Below are positions 48,201 through 59,578 of a stretch of DNA of 64,000 bases, piece after piece. Source of the stretch: Hydrangea macrophylla (taxonomy: Eukaryota; Streptophyta; Magnoliopsida; Cornales; Hydrangeaceae); contig CM066994.1 in the NCBI GenBank assembly GCA_033977485.1, forward strand, positions 50,431,155-50,495,154. Direction: 5' to 3'. Both the position numbers and the translations under genes were made by a program. The first letter of the stretch is position 1, and each line of letters starts with the position of its first letter. The notes under the pieces are model-generated. The model was not told where the DNA came from and did no database searches. It saw only the letters and a list, made by a program, of their open reading frames with translations.

Positions 48201-49078
48201 CAGTAGAGTGGATCTTGATTTTAGATTGAGAAAATTAAAAAAAAAATGGAAAAGAAAATGAGAGAGAATGAGAGATCGGAGTGAGAGTGAGAGAGTTGCA
48301 GAGAGTGAGAGAGAGAGATCGCGGCGAGAGTGAGAGAAAAGAGAGGAAGAAGAAAGGAAAAAGAGAAAAAGAGAGATAGGGAAAAGTTTTGAGAGTTCAA
48401 AGCCCTATATAAAGCCATTTTCTCTTTTTTCAGTGTATCTCTCTAGAGAAACTAAAATTTTTTTTTTTTTTATTTTTTTATGAAATAAAGATAAAATCAA
48501 CAAATAGGTGTTAATCGTGAAACCGTCCCCCCCAACTGAGTCTGACATTGTCCTCAATGAGTGAGATGAGAAAAAGAAGCTAAGGATAACACCTGTAATA
48601 AAAAGAAATACAAAAAGAAATGGTAGAATAATAATGACCAAATTAACTTATATATATATATAAAGTAAAAGTACTATCACTGTTTTGAGATAAAGTTATC
48701 AAGAATTACTGTACAATTGATCTTTTGAACTGCAGTTTCAAAGGATCGATCTTGTATTCAAATTTTGCTATCTAGCAGTTTCAGCAACATGGTTTTTAAA
48801 CCAGCAATACTTCTGGTATGCCTTTTTATTTTGGACTGTAATGGGATAGTTTGAACATACAATTTAGTACATTTATTAGATAGCAATACTTGAGATTTGT
48901 AAGACTTGATAAAAATCAGAACTCATAAAATAATAAGTGCAAGTAATTCTGATACTAAAAATACAGTGATGATTTTTTTTTATTTTTTTATTTATATATA
49001 AAAGAAAAGTACAATTACAATAAAAATAAAGACAGGAATTTTATTTTAACATATCTAGACGTTGACTGGGATTATTGC
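45251..49078. other. Long non-coding 3' interior of the Athila-like element
   Basis: No protein motif. It contains poly-T/A runs (45487, 46135-46190, 47618-47640, 47780, 47820, 48460) and a GA-rich block (48250-48380). Non-coding sequence between the last ORF and the 3' LTR is common in Athila-group elements. Confidence 0.6.
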
Positions 49079-49768
49079 TCATGAAAGATGATCATTTCGC
49101 GGTCTAGGACAATAGACTCGAAACCTTAAATAGGTGTCAGAGCTATATCTTTCAGGATCATCATAGAGTGTTATTTCCATGAATATATCATATCTGACAA
49201 TGACTCTTTCAGGCATGAATTGTTCAATGAAGACAGGGATTAGAGATGGCCCCCATTCGAGTAGAAAAAAGAACCAATCCCTTTGAAAGGCGTACCTTAA
49301 CATTTCCCCGTTAACAACTCTTGTTAACAACCGCCCCCATCCAAAAATATTGTCATTATCATCATAAATGGGGAATTGTACTAGGGATGTTAAGTATCGT
49401 TCCCACTCATTTTCTTCATATTCATGATATAGTTCTTGGAACACCTCATATTGAGCTTGTTCCCACTCATCGTAGTACGTGCTAATGTTCTGCCAATCAT
49501 CTAATCCATCAAATATTGGCTCACTGTCCCACTCCCTAGGTTGGTCAGGTTCCACTAAATAATCAATTTCTTCATCAGTGTCGTAAATTCTATCGACACA
49601 CCTAGCATAGAACATTTCATCCTCGTCAGAGTCCATGAGATATTCAAATCTTGGGGGTGTATCATCATCTGACGAAGTTCTATCCTCTGGAGGATAGTTG
49701 TTATTGTTAGACGAACTGGCATGGTTTATACTCATTCTTGCAGTTCTGCGATGATTAGATGGGTTCAT
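49079..49768 (-). CDS. Intact acidic ORF of unknown function in the Athila-like element
   Basis: A 229-codon uninterrupted frame from ATG 49768. The N-terminus is basic and Asn/Ser-rich (SNHRRTARMSINHASSSNNN). The middle is strongly acidic, with DSDEDEMFYARCVDRIYDTD and EYEENEWERYLTSL, and Tyr/Trp-rich. The C-terminal third has a hydrophobic stretch (FQRDWFFFLLEWGPSLIPVF) too interrupted to be a sure membrane span. It lies downstream of the gag-integrase fusion, where Athila relatives may carry an env-like ORF, but I see no signal peptide or clear envelope features and do not assign it. In a young element its openness could be recent age or selection. Confidence 0.6.
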   Translation of the reverse strand: MNPSNHRRTARMSINHASSSNNNNYPPEDRTSSDDDTPPRFEYLMDSDEDEMFYARCVDRIYDTDEEIDYLVEPDQPREWDSEPIFDGLDDWQNISTYYDEWEQAQYEVFQELYHEYEENEWERYLTSLVQFPIYDDNDNIFGWGRLLTRVVNGEMLRYAFQRDWFFFLLEWGPSLIPVFIEQFMPERVIVRYDIFMEITLYDDPERYSSDTYLRFRVYCPRPRNDHLS

Positions 49769-49904
49769 ATCTCTTTGTTACCTGTAACATCAGATAATAT
49801 GTTATAATTCCTGAAAAATATTAAATAGTAAGAAAATAAAAATAAATAAAAATAAATAAAAATAAAATTCCTACTATGTACAATTCTAATCACGATTTAT
49901 GAAT

Positions 49905-51177
49905 TTAAGAGGTATCACAGTTGGGGTCCTCCAAAGGAAAGGACTCCAATTCAGTTTCAAAATCTCCTAAGAATGGTTTTAATTTATGCCTACTGACTTT
50001 AAATGTATTACCATCTTTAGGGTCTTCAATCAAGATAGTTCCATAAGGATAAATATTTTTTACAATATATGGACCAGTCCATCGAGATTTCATTTTTCTT
50101 TTAATAAGATGCAGTTTTGAGTTATATAATAGAACTTTTTGCGCGGGGGTAAATCTTTGATAAACAGGAGTATTAAGACATTTTTCTGTAGAGTACCCCA
50201 TCATATGACATGTACTGCAAAGTTCTAATTTATTTTTAGATAGAGGAGGATTAGCTTTCTCCAGTTTAAAAGATTCTAGCTTACGAGTTAATTCTTCAAT
50301 TTTCATGACTAATTCATCTTCAGTTTGTGATTGCTGTGATTTTTTAGCCTTTTCTTCCCCAGCATTTTCTTCTTTTTCCCTTTGTGGAGCGTCTTTGCTA
50401 AGCCAATCAAAATATGATTCAGCTTCGTCAGTATTTTTAAAAAATTCCCCTTGATACATGGCTTCAATTATTTCCCTTGACTCTGGATCTAATGTTTCAT
50501 AGAAGTAATTAATTATACGCCATTTTTTAAATCCATGATGTGGACAGGTTTGTAGGAGATTTACAAAAAATTCACAGTCTTTAATGCATGGTTCCTTCTC
50601 TTTTTCAGTGAAAAGTTTATATTCTCGCATCAAACAATAAGTTAAATTCATTTGATAGAATTTATTTAGAAATGCTTGATTCATATCTGGCCATGAAGTT
50701 ATAGATCCAGGGTGGAGAGATAAAAAGCCAAGATTCAGCTTCATCTTTTAAAGAAAAAGGAAAAAGTTTGAGATAGATTATCTCAATAGGACAAGTTTGA
50801 TCAGCAAACGTTTCACAAACTTCTTCAAATTCACGAATATGGACATAAGCATATTCTTTCTTAATTCCGTGGTAAGTTGGTAAGCATGGTAGCATGTTAT
50901 ATTTAAAATGAAAATTTCCTGTATGTCTAGGTAGTGTGATGCAAGAAGGAGTGATAATTTGTTCTGGCATAAATATACCACGTAAAGACCATCGCTCACG
51001 TTCCGATAAAACAGGTTGTGGTATATTATTCTCATGATCATTATGAGTATCATTAGTTATTCCTTCCATGCCTTCTATTTCAGTCATGATTCTAGGAAAA
51101 TGTATACTAGATGAATCAGTGGAAATATTAGAATTATGTGATACTTGATATAAAGCCTCAGTAATATCTAATGACAT
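49905..51177 (-). CDS. gag: Athila-type gag fused to integrase C-terminal remnant, one frameshift
   Basis: Gag packages element RNA into virus-like particles. The first frame (51177-50662) includes HIREFEEVCETFAD and LKLFPFSLKDEAESWLF, typical Athila gag. A single extra base near 50725 shifts the frame, and the second frame (50744-49905) continues with LHPGSITSWPDMNQAFLNKF, the CPHHGFKKW block and a Lys/Glu-rich coil. A knuckle-like CSTCHMMGYSTEKC has Tyr in place of the usual His. Directly after it the sequence becomes FTPAQKVLLYNSKLHL, KSRWTGPYIVKNIYPYG and DPKDGNTFKVSRHKLKPFL, the end of Ty3/gypsy integrase. Protease, RT, RNase H and the integrase core are absent, so an internal deletion joined gag to the pol tail. 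Frame breaks are described only, not repaired. Confidence 0.85.
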
Positions 51178-51469
51178 AAGAAGTAAGTGAAAACTAACTG
51201 ATAATAATATTATTATGATTATTATTATTATTATTAGCTAAGTAAAAAAATAAAACTCTTTTTTTTTTTTATATATATATATATATTTTCTATTTTTATG
51301 GTTTTTTTTTTTAGAAGATGCACAAGTACATATATATAAATATATATTTATATATATTTCACAAGGAAAGAAATTATATATAGTTTTTTTTTTAATTTAA
51401 TATAATTTTTTTTATGTTATCATTTTTTCTTAAGAAGAAAACTAGTTTATTTATAAGATAGAATATGTA

Positions 51470-51500
<31 letters not shown>

Positions 51501-51560
51501 AATAGGAAAAATAGTTTTAAACCTAACTTTTTTATTTATTTATTTTTATTTAATAACCGG
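51178..51560. other. AT-rich leader of the Athila-like element
   Basis: Between primer site and gag. Dominated by TATATA, TAGATA and poly-T runs. No gene. Confidence 0.7.
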
Positions 51561-51578
51561 TCCCCGGCAACGGCGCCA
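51561..51578 (-). promoter_or_regulatory. Primer-binding site (tRNA-Asp type)
   Basis: Complement reads TGGCGCCGTTGCCGGGGA, which matches the 3' end of plant tRNA-Asp as I remember it and is characteristic of Athila-group elements. Confidence 0.85.
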
Positions 51579-51584
51579 AAAACT

Positions 51585-53886
51585 TGACGACATCCTATTG
51601 ACGCGTTTTCTTATCACACCCAAGTGTAGGTGATCGTACAAGTAATAAAGTTCTGGAAGTCCAGGTCGAACCCACAGGGAACGGAATAAAATTTTATTAA
51701 GTTAGGCAGATAACTATTTTTGTCACTAAAAAGAAAATAAAAGATGATGGATTTTTGTGGGGTTTTACTAAACTACTAATTTTTATATGTTTGCAATAAA
51801 AGTAATTAAAGCTATTTTTTTCTTAACAGTTTATGGTAAAGATTTTCACAGTGCAAAATAAATTAACTAACATACTAGTAAGAAAAGGAAGAAAAATAAA
51901 TAAAAGCTAAATTTTTGTAAGATAAACTTTTTAGATTTAACAATAGCGAAAGATGGAAATAATACAGATATTTAAGCAAAACTATTATAAAACAGGAAAT
52001 ATTAATTAACTAGGGGAATTGATTTAAAGAAATTGGGAATATGCAAACCAACACTAGATCCCACAACTTTTGTGCATTTAAAAAGCATTTGGCATTTAAG
52101 ACCGTAGAGTCATTCTTTATTTAAAATAAACTTTCACTAGTCAGGGTCATATCAAGTGTGTCAGGTTTGATATGAAACGACGTCGTTTGGTTTAAAGAAA
52201 AATAAAAAGGCAATTGGGCAGTAGCCAGGTTCGAACCGTGCCCCGCTGCGGACGTGGGTTATTCAGCGTCCAGTCCCCACCACTCTGCCACTACACAATT
52301 GCCTATCCATTATTGGATAGAAATATATATATAAACACATATTTGAAATATTAACTTTGTCATATGAGTTGTTTGAGTATGCTAGGTGTTTTTTTATGAC
52401 AAAAGGCATAGTTTGACAATCCACATAATTAGGCTTTTTATTTCAAATATGTACTCTTTTGAGCCCAATATAGCCATAGTATATAAACATGTTAAATGGT
52501 CATAAACTATAGATACATAGATATTTTTTGGCCATAAATGGAAAAACAACCCATATAGATAAATTTGCCCATTTAAGATTAGTGCACAGAAGCTGTGGTT
52601 TCTAAGTTTTTATTACATATCCCCAATTAAAGTTTTAGCCTACCATTTTAGAATTGAAACTGTCTTCGAAATAAAATTTAAAAGATAAATTAAATTGGTG
52701 TAAACAGTGACTGCTCAATTAAAACTAAAGTTGTAAAACTAAGGTAAGAGTGAAATATAGTATTATTATATTATTTTCTACTTAATATGAGCTGGGGTTG
52801 AATTTGTGGAATCTGCAAAATAGCAAAGTTTAGTACAACTAGGCTAATAAAATATACATAAATGGAAATACTGAACCAAAAATAAAATACTAAACCTTTG
52901 ACTTTGGATTCTTGTGGGGTCACAGTGGTTGAGCTCCAAGAACACAAATAAGGCCAAACCAAATCCAAATATACTTTTGGAGTGAGAAATGGGTATGATG
53001 TACTTTTGGACTTTAGTAGGTGATTATAACAACTACGTGGCTAAGAAATCTGGCATTTAATCCCAAAATTTGTCTTTTAGTGAATGAAAATATTGCTATA
53101 AAAAACTGAAAATTTGGAGTTTCTAACTATTTTAGGGGACAACTATAAGTATTACTAGACTAAAGATATTAAATCTAAATTTAAATAGGACTATTTTACT
53201 ACTAAAAATTGACAAAGGTCATACAAGAAAACAAATATTTTAAATTTACGAAATACAGTACATAAAGTTTTGCTACATATTTTTGAACATAAAATCATCA
53301 AATACATAAAAGTGAAATTTTACAACTACTAGAACTAGAAAAGGCAAAGAAAAACTAAAGTTTCCTATTTCTAGGGACAATATAAAGTGCTCACATAATA
53401 ACCTCCCCTAAACTATTCTCTCCCTAACAGTGATTGTTGTGCAGCTCGTAGGCTGTGAAGCTTGCTCTTGTTCTGCTCTCTTCTGCTCCTTTTATAGACG
53501 AACTGAGATTAAAATTCATCATCCTGTTCGTCAGCTGGCAAATTTTTCCTTTGCGCCTCGCCTCATTTTCTTTGATCTCTGACAAGTTTGAAATATCAAA
53601 CTCTTCTTTGTCTTCTTCTCACAATTCTGTTTACAGAATTGTGAGTTTTGAGTGTTATATGAGAAATGCTTCGGTGTGGTTGCTACTTCTTTCCTTCCCT
53701 TTAGTTCACTCCATTTTTACCTAAACATATAAAATGTGTAAAAATAAATAATTACATGCATTTGAGTGGCATCACTGTTAAATTATATTAATTTAAATAT
53801 GCATGTAAAACTAGGAATTTGGGGGATTAAATGAGTATTATGTCTATTATATTGGCACATAAATGTGCAATATTCAATGTTTGTCA
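51585..53886 (-). repeat. 5' LTR of the Athila-like element with TATA box
   Basis: On the minus strand a CTATAAAAG box (53489-53497) lies about 390 bases from the LTR start and is followed by CT/AG-mixed leader sequence, the likely promoter. It pairs with 42949-45250. Confidence 0.92.
52209..52303 (-). other. tRNA-like module in the 5' LTR
   Basis: Same sequence as 43573-43667, offset by 8636 bases. A- and B-box-like motifs are present on the transcribed (minus) strand, downstream of the TATA box, so the module would be within the element's own transcript. Confidence 0.55.
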
Positions 53887-55150
53887 GACATCATTCCTAA
53901 AAATTGAAGAGCGCAGAGATGCCAAAAGATCCCTGGCTTGGAGTTGAGCTTCTGCGTAGTTCGGGGTGGTCACTATTTGAGTTGGCTTTGGTAGCAGAGG
54001 GCCCGAACTTGGTCACTGAGCAAGTATCAACCTGAGATTATGTGTACGAAGGCGAAGGTCTTTGACATTAGAGGTCATCTGAGAGCTTGATGAGGCTGGG
54101 GCATTGAAGTAGATGCGCTAGGTCCCATAATAGAGATTGGAGGTTCAGAAAAGAGAGTTTGGATGCTGAAGGACCTTAGGTGGTTTATTAAAAGTATTAG
54201 TTGGGTCTTTTGAAGTCCCGGTATCACTCTGGCCAGTAAGAGGAAAGGCCTTGGCAGGAGAAGGACTTTTGAAGGAGGAAGGGGAAAGCCTAGAAGTTTT
54301 TGTGGCACTTGACTGATGTGTGGAACCATAAGAAGTCTGGGAGGCGCTCAAGGCTGGTTCATCATGCAATTGTTTTTGAGCACGGGTTTTCCTCCTGGCC
54401 TTTTTGGCTGCCCTAGGAGTTTCTTGCTGGAGGATGCACTCAGATTCTTCTTCTTCCAATTGAATGGGATGCTCAATGGTAGTCTGTTCCAAAGTAGATT
54501 TCTTTGTCATTTCTTTGTATTCAAGGTGCTTGGTTTTCCTAAAACTACGTCTGATTGAAGAAGGAGCTTTGAGGAGGATGATCACTTTTTCAACATGAAT
54601 AGCAACGAAGGGCTTGGAATGACCTGACCAAAAGAAAAGAATTTGGTTGGATAAATCTGGTCATATAAAATAAATGCATCATTCAGTCCTAATACCAAGT
54701 TACCTAATGGGTCTCATAAAATTGAATGTGGAGACTGACCAGCTAGTTTGGGATCTGCCTAAGTAGCATGATCACTGGATGTGGGAATGCCACCAAATAT
54801 GGGGATTAGGGGGATACCAGACTAATAGCCAACTATGGTAACCCCGTAGACGTGTCAATCCTAAACTTAGCTAAAGGTGGAAAAAGGGCATGTCTTTCTG
54901 ACCCAATTTTCGGCGGAATCATAAAGCTACTGCCAATTTGGAGTCTTTCCATATTTTTTAAAATATTCCTGAGCCTTCTTTTCCACTCGGTCCTTTTTTA
55001 GCCTAATCCTGATTCGATGTGCCTCAGAGATTAACTCAAAGGGCTTTTGAGGATTCCAGTTTAGATTATAAAATTATTCAAACTTTATGATGGAGTCATA
55101 ATCAACCTTGAGATCAGGATCCATACCTTGGCTTCAAACTTTATGATGGT
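53887..55150 (-). pseudogene. Antisense ORF of the Tat-lineage element, second piece
   Basis: A minus-strand open frame at 54145-54585 (146 codons) is Ser/Lys-rich with a basic KKARRKTRAQKQ patch. Upstream on the same strand, coding-like segments broken by stops read WNPQKPFELISEAHRIRIRL and KKDRVEKKAQEYFKKYGKTP (54925-55070). Together with 42360-42948 this forms the antisense ORF described for Tat-group elements. Its function is unknown. A 15-bp CAAACTTTATGATGG direct repeat occurs at 55078 and 55135. Confidence 0.6.
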
Positions 55151-55306
55151 GCTAATTCATAACAGTTGCGATGTACGACAAAAATGAAGTTTTGGCGACT
55201 CTCGGATTTTCACCTATAAGTAAAGCTACGTTAATAATTGGCTAACAAGATTTATATATTCATAATCTACACAGAAAAACGAAGAGAATGGTGGTTAGAA
55301 TCATTT

Positions 55307-56524
55307 TGTAAAACCCAAAATACTCACTATAACAGAAAAGCTGAGTTTTGAAAACGATGGGCTTGATCGATCATGGTTCGATCGATCAAGGGACAGTTTG
55401 TATGAAAAGTTCTGTTTTATGTTTTAAAATTATTGTACCTTCTACTATGACTATTGTACCATACTATAATATTACTGATTTAAAGAGAAAGGTAGTGTCT
55501 AAACTTTATGTTGGTATTGTCAAAGTAAGTCATATGTATAAATTGTCCTGATACCATTATAAGAAATAAAAAAGGAATAAGCCATACATTTGCATTTGTC
55601 GAGTTGGCATGTTTGAAAGGGAATAAGTGGTTCAACATGTATGTTTTGTGAGAAATGAGTAAAGAGCTATGATTGTGACATTTGGACATGACTATTTGTA
55701 TTGATCGACTTTTATTGGTAGTGATACTATCTTGGTCAAATAAAGTTTGACCAAGCGGCTTTTTATGGGCGGTGATGGTAGATCAAAAAGGATAACTAGG
55801 TTATTGTAACTTTGAATATCTTGATGGGTTTTACCTATACCCCATTAGTTCGGTGATCCTATCAAGTGGCTTTTATAGGTGGTGATGTTCTAAATTAACG
55901 ACATTGTGTCAGATGGTTCTGGTAAACCGAATGAGTCGAGAGATTGTAGTCGAGATAAAAGAGTCAGTAAAATGAGGTGATTTTATTGTTCATACACGAT
56001 CTTATATATTCATTAATTAAACTATTCATTTATTTGTTCTAATGCAACGAGTGGAATAATTAAACAACCGTACTCTAAAGTACTAAACAATAAACGGTTA
56101 ATGTACTTTTACATCCATTGCGTGTATTATTCATTATGCTCACTCAATTTTCATTAGCTGATGACTTTTATGTCCTGGACACCCAACTTGTCTAGGCTTC
56201 ATAGGACATGATTATGCTGGGCAGTGCAATTATGCCAAAAAGAAGGGAGAAGCCCATGAAGATGCTTTTCATTTTAAATAAGTTGTAAATAAGAATAATG
56301 TTTTATTTGAATAAAGACGATTTGTGCCTTAAGAGATTTATTAATGTAATTTTTAAAGTTGTTTAAATGAAATAACTATTATCTTCCCTGTTGTATTTTA
56401 TACTCTGTTTATTATCTCATATTAATCTAAGTATAGAACAAGCGATCCATCACATGTCATGACTTACGGGTTCAAAACAAAAATGAAATTTTTTTTCCTT
56501 ATTTTGCTACACTGGGGCGTGACA
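55307..56524 (+). mobile_element. Probable solo LTR or LTR fragment (Ty3/gypsy style)
   Basis: Starts TGTAAAACCC and ends GGGGCGTGACA, like the end of the solo LTR at 33706, and the 3' part shares its layout (about 56140-56520). No convincing target duplication (CATTT and CTTTG). A palindromic pair built on GATCGATC lies at 55369-55392. The left end is uncertain. Confidence 0.45.
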
Positions 56525-57535
56525 CTTTGTGTCCATTGTCAAATAAATAAATTCTATTCTTTTCATACCTCAATTTCTTCAATTCTTGAACACACAATTG
56601 AATAGATCGATCACTTTACTTTATGTGTGTTTAAGTGACCTATTGTTAATGAGGAGAGCTTAGAGTATGAGATGGACATAAATGACTCTAAGATCTTAAT
56701 TTCTTGGGACTTGAGTTGTAACACTACTAAAATCATTGCACTTAATGCCAGATAGGTTACTTATTTGGGTATTTCAAAATATTTATTAGAACTAACAAAT
56801 TGCCTTTTACAGCCCTTTATATAGTCATTTTACCTCATTGTTAGTGGGATAAAAACTTAAATCCGCTCACTAAAGTTGTCACTAAAAGTGATTTGATGAG
56901 CAATTTTTATAAGCGAATAGATCACTGCCATTGGTCATAGGTATTAATTATTTTCATGGAGCTCACTTCCGTGGGTATAGGCAATTTTACACGAAATACT
57001 TGATTGAGCTCCCACACACCCTAATATCAATGGAGTTTGTCTAATCACATAACCACTTCAAATCTATTAAGTGTAAGAAAACTCACAAATTAATCAAAAA
57101 ATGATAAAATAGTAATAATTAAGATATTCATTCAAATTGTGGAGCAATAAATTTGATCTGAATTATCCAATGTCAATTCAGCGTAATACATTGGACTTCT
57201 AAATTGTCATTAAAATAAGACCAACAATTAATAGAATATTAAAAAGAAAGGACCCCAAGCTTGTGAGTTAAGGGAATCCAAACCTCCGAATATTAATCAT
57301 TTATCGTATAACGTAGTTGCTTAAAAACTGTGGCTACTATTATAATATACAACGGAATAATAAACCATTAATATTTAAAGGCACTTTATTGGGTGATATA
57401 TTAATTAATCAAAGAAAAAATGATACATGTGGATGTCTTATATTTTTTAAATTAAAAAATACAACACCCCTTACTGTTTAATTAAATACAGTAAATAATA
57501 TATATCAATGGACATACATTCATTACTATGTTTGG
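56525..57535. other. AT-rich DNA, probable decayed retroelement
   Basis: No clear gene. A plus-strand stretch near 56846-56900 (DKNLNPLTKVVTKSDL) weakly resembles the NLADPLTKGL end of copia RNase H, but stops surround it. Confidence 0.3.
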
Positions 57536-57539
57536 ACCT

Positions 57540-58080
57540 GTGGACAACCAGAATATGCATGATATAAATGCGAACATAACAATCTAATATTTGTTATTAT
57601 AGATTAGGGCACTGTCGTGAACACCTAATCTATCATAATATAAATACCAGAATATGATTAACCATTCATCTAATATCCACAATCATGGGTTGCACACTGT
57701 GGTGAACAGCAAACCATTCATAGTACGAATATTTAAATTAGTACTAAAATATTACACATTAGTCTAATACCCATAGCCATGGACTTGGAGTACTGTGGTG
57801 ACCACCAAACCTTACATAATATGAATATTAAAATTAATATTAAAGTGTTAAGCATTAGTCTAATATTTATTATTTACAAATTAGGGCATTGTGCAGAACA
57901 TCTAATTTTTCATAATATAAATAATAGAATTAATAATTAATCATACGTCTAATATTCACAATCATCGATTAGAGCACTATTGTGAATGCCAAACCATACA
58001 TAACATGAATATTAGAATCGCTCATTAAAGGATAAAAGCATACATTTAATATTCATAATCATGGATTGGAGCACTGTAGA
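57540..58080. repeat. AT-rich tandem array, about 6 units of 85-97 bp
   Basis: ACTGTNGTGAAC-type cores occur at 57611, 57696, 57792, 57888, 57976 and 58073. They sit between 'ATTAGTCTAATATTY' and 'CATAATATRAATA' blocks. It lies in the leader side of the copia-type element defined by the LTR at 58431. Confidence 0.75.
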
Positions 58081-58416
58081 AACATAAAGCTTGATTATAG
58101 GGTCTCAAAACAATTTACGGAACTTAAAAATCAATTTTCTAGAGAGAGGTATGGTTGTTTACATTATTATCATAAATGGAAAATTTGACCTTTTTAGGAC
58201 CTAAACGATCTCAGATGGCTAAAAAATGATATAGACTTTTGTTTATTTCGACGTTTCCAATAAATAGTTCGAATTTCATTAATTTCTGATAAAGTTGACT
58301 TTTCATAAACAGTCCAAAATAATGATAAAACTGTTTTTCTAAAACTGTTAGGCCATTTAAAGATTCAATTATAAACAATAACATTAACGGAGAATCATGA
58401 GATCAATAAACCCTAA

Positions 58417-58428
58417 GCTTTGATACCA
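58417..58428 (-). promoter_or_regulatory. Primer-binding site (Met tRNA type)
   Basis: Complement reads TGGTATCAAAGC, two bases from the LTR start at 58431. It places the element body to the left, on the minus strand. Confidence 0.75.
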
Positions 58429-58430
58429 CA

Positions 58431-58820
58431 TGTTAGAAATTTTATGAATACGAAAGGTGGAAACATACAATCGCACTATTCGGTGACGGTAACGAACTGG
58501 CCTTTACAATCTACAATGCTTGGATATTGAATTTCTCCCTCTTGCCCTATAAACTTTTCTTAATGTGTATTCACATGTCGTAGGTTTCTGATAGAACTAC
58601 CTACATATTTATAGGAAGAGAGAAGGCCCAATCCCTAATAGGACTTAATTTCTACCTTCTATCATAATAGACTTGCATTAGGAAACTAATTTCCCCATAA
58701 TTTTTATCAATATAGACTTTTCTAATTATATCCTTATTAGACATTTATTATTATATGAACCACGTAAAGTTAAGAAAGGGAATTAATTCCAAATTTGCAT
58801 CAAACAACTTAATTCCAACA
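58431..58820 (-). mobile_element. Copia-type 5' LTR of a truncated element
   Basis: On the plus strand it starts TGTTAGAAATTTT and ends AATTCCAACA; on the element strand it runs TGTTGGAATT to TTCTAACA. A minus-strand TATA box CTATAAATA lies at 58606-58614. The size (390 bp) and the primer site fit a Ty1/copia element. No matching second LTR was found to the left, so the element is truncated or its other end is too decayed to see. Confidence 0.7.
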
Positions 58821-59578
58821 CAATGGTCATGTGCTTCTAATGGACCATTTTTGTCAGGGGGCATAAATGTCTTTTCAGCGACCATCCAACAACAGTGAAA
58901 GTGCGTTGAGTTGAAAAGCTGGTCCGCCCCAACTTTTCCAAATCGTGCATAAAGGACTTTTCCAGCGATTGCTATTGCTATTGCGGTTTACTTTCGGGTG
59001 TCCAAACACCTATGCTATCACAATTGGGGTTTCAAAAGCCAGATTGGGAAGCAAATTGCTGTATCCAAACTGGCATTAATAAGCAATTCAGCTCATGAAC
59101 TGGTCAAGTGATTACTTTCCATCAGGTTTCTAAAAGAGTCGGAACAAAATATTGATATTGATAACTAGTTTGAAAGTTTGAAGACGGAGTTACTAAATTT
59201 AAAAATTAAGGATTAAATTGCAAATTAGTGTATAGTTTAGCCTTACAAATAATTTTGTGTATAGTTTAGGGATATAAAATGCATTTTACTACTATATCTT
59301 TACTGCACTTTTTTTGTTTTGGGGATGACGAGGACAAATCTCACATCTTGTGCTCTGCGACTTCAACTCTTTCGCTACCATTGTAGAAAGTTTGTATCAG
59401 AGTAAAATAGGAGGCAAATCTCAAGTACACACATCGATCCCACATTACACGCAGCCGTTTAGTTAAAAATGCAAATTAGCGATAAGATCCTAACGGAAGA
59501 TTAAGCCATGATGGTTTGGAACCTCACCTCATCAGGAATCCTTTGTGCTAGTGGTCCAATGCAAATATAATTTATCCA
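58821..59578. other. Unassigned DNA
   Basis: No gene or clear transposon limits. Motifs such as GGGTGTCCAAACACC (58997) and TGTATCCAAACTGGC (59060) suggest an old MITE, but ends could not be paired. Confidence 0.35.

Larger units (their letters stand above)
42949..53886 (-). mobile_element. Athila-like LTR retrotransposon with internally deleted pol, 10.9 kb
   Basis: The LTRs 42949-45250 and 51585-53886 are both 2302 bp and nearly identical; one difference I saw is GTGACATC against GTGGCATC near the 3' side. On the plus strand TCCCCGGCAACGGCGCCA (51561-51578) is a tRNA-Asp-type 3' end six bases from the 5' LTR, so the element is on the minus strand. Flanks are GACAG and GACAT, matching 4 of 5. 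Gene order on the element strand is 5' LTR, gag fused to an integrase C-terminal remnant, an acidic ORF, a long non-coding part, polypurine tract, 3' LTR. The near identity of LTRs points to recent insertion. It interrupts the antisense ORF of the Tat element. Confidence 0.9.

Noticed and set aside
56846..56905. Copia RNase H remnant (DKNLNPLTK)
   Set aside because: The match is short, surrounded by stops, and on the strand opposite to the nearby copia-type primer site; too weak to call.
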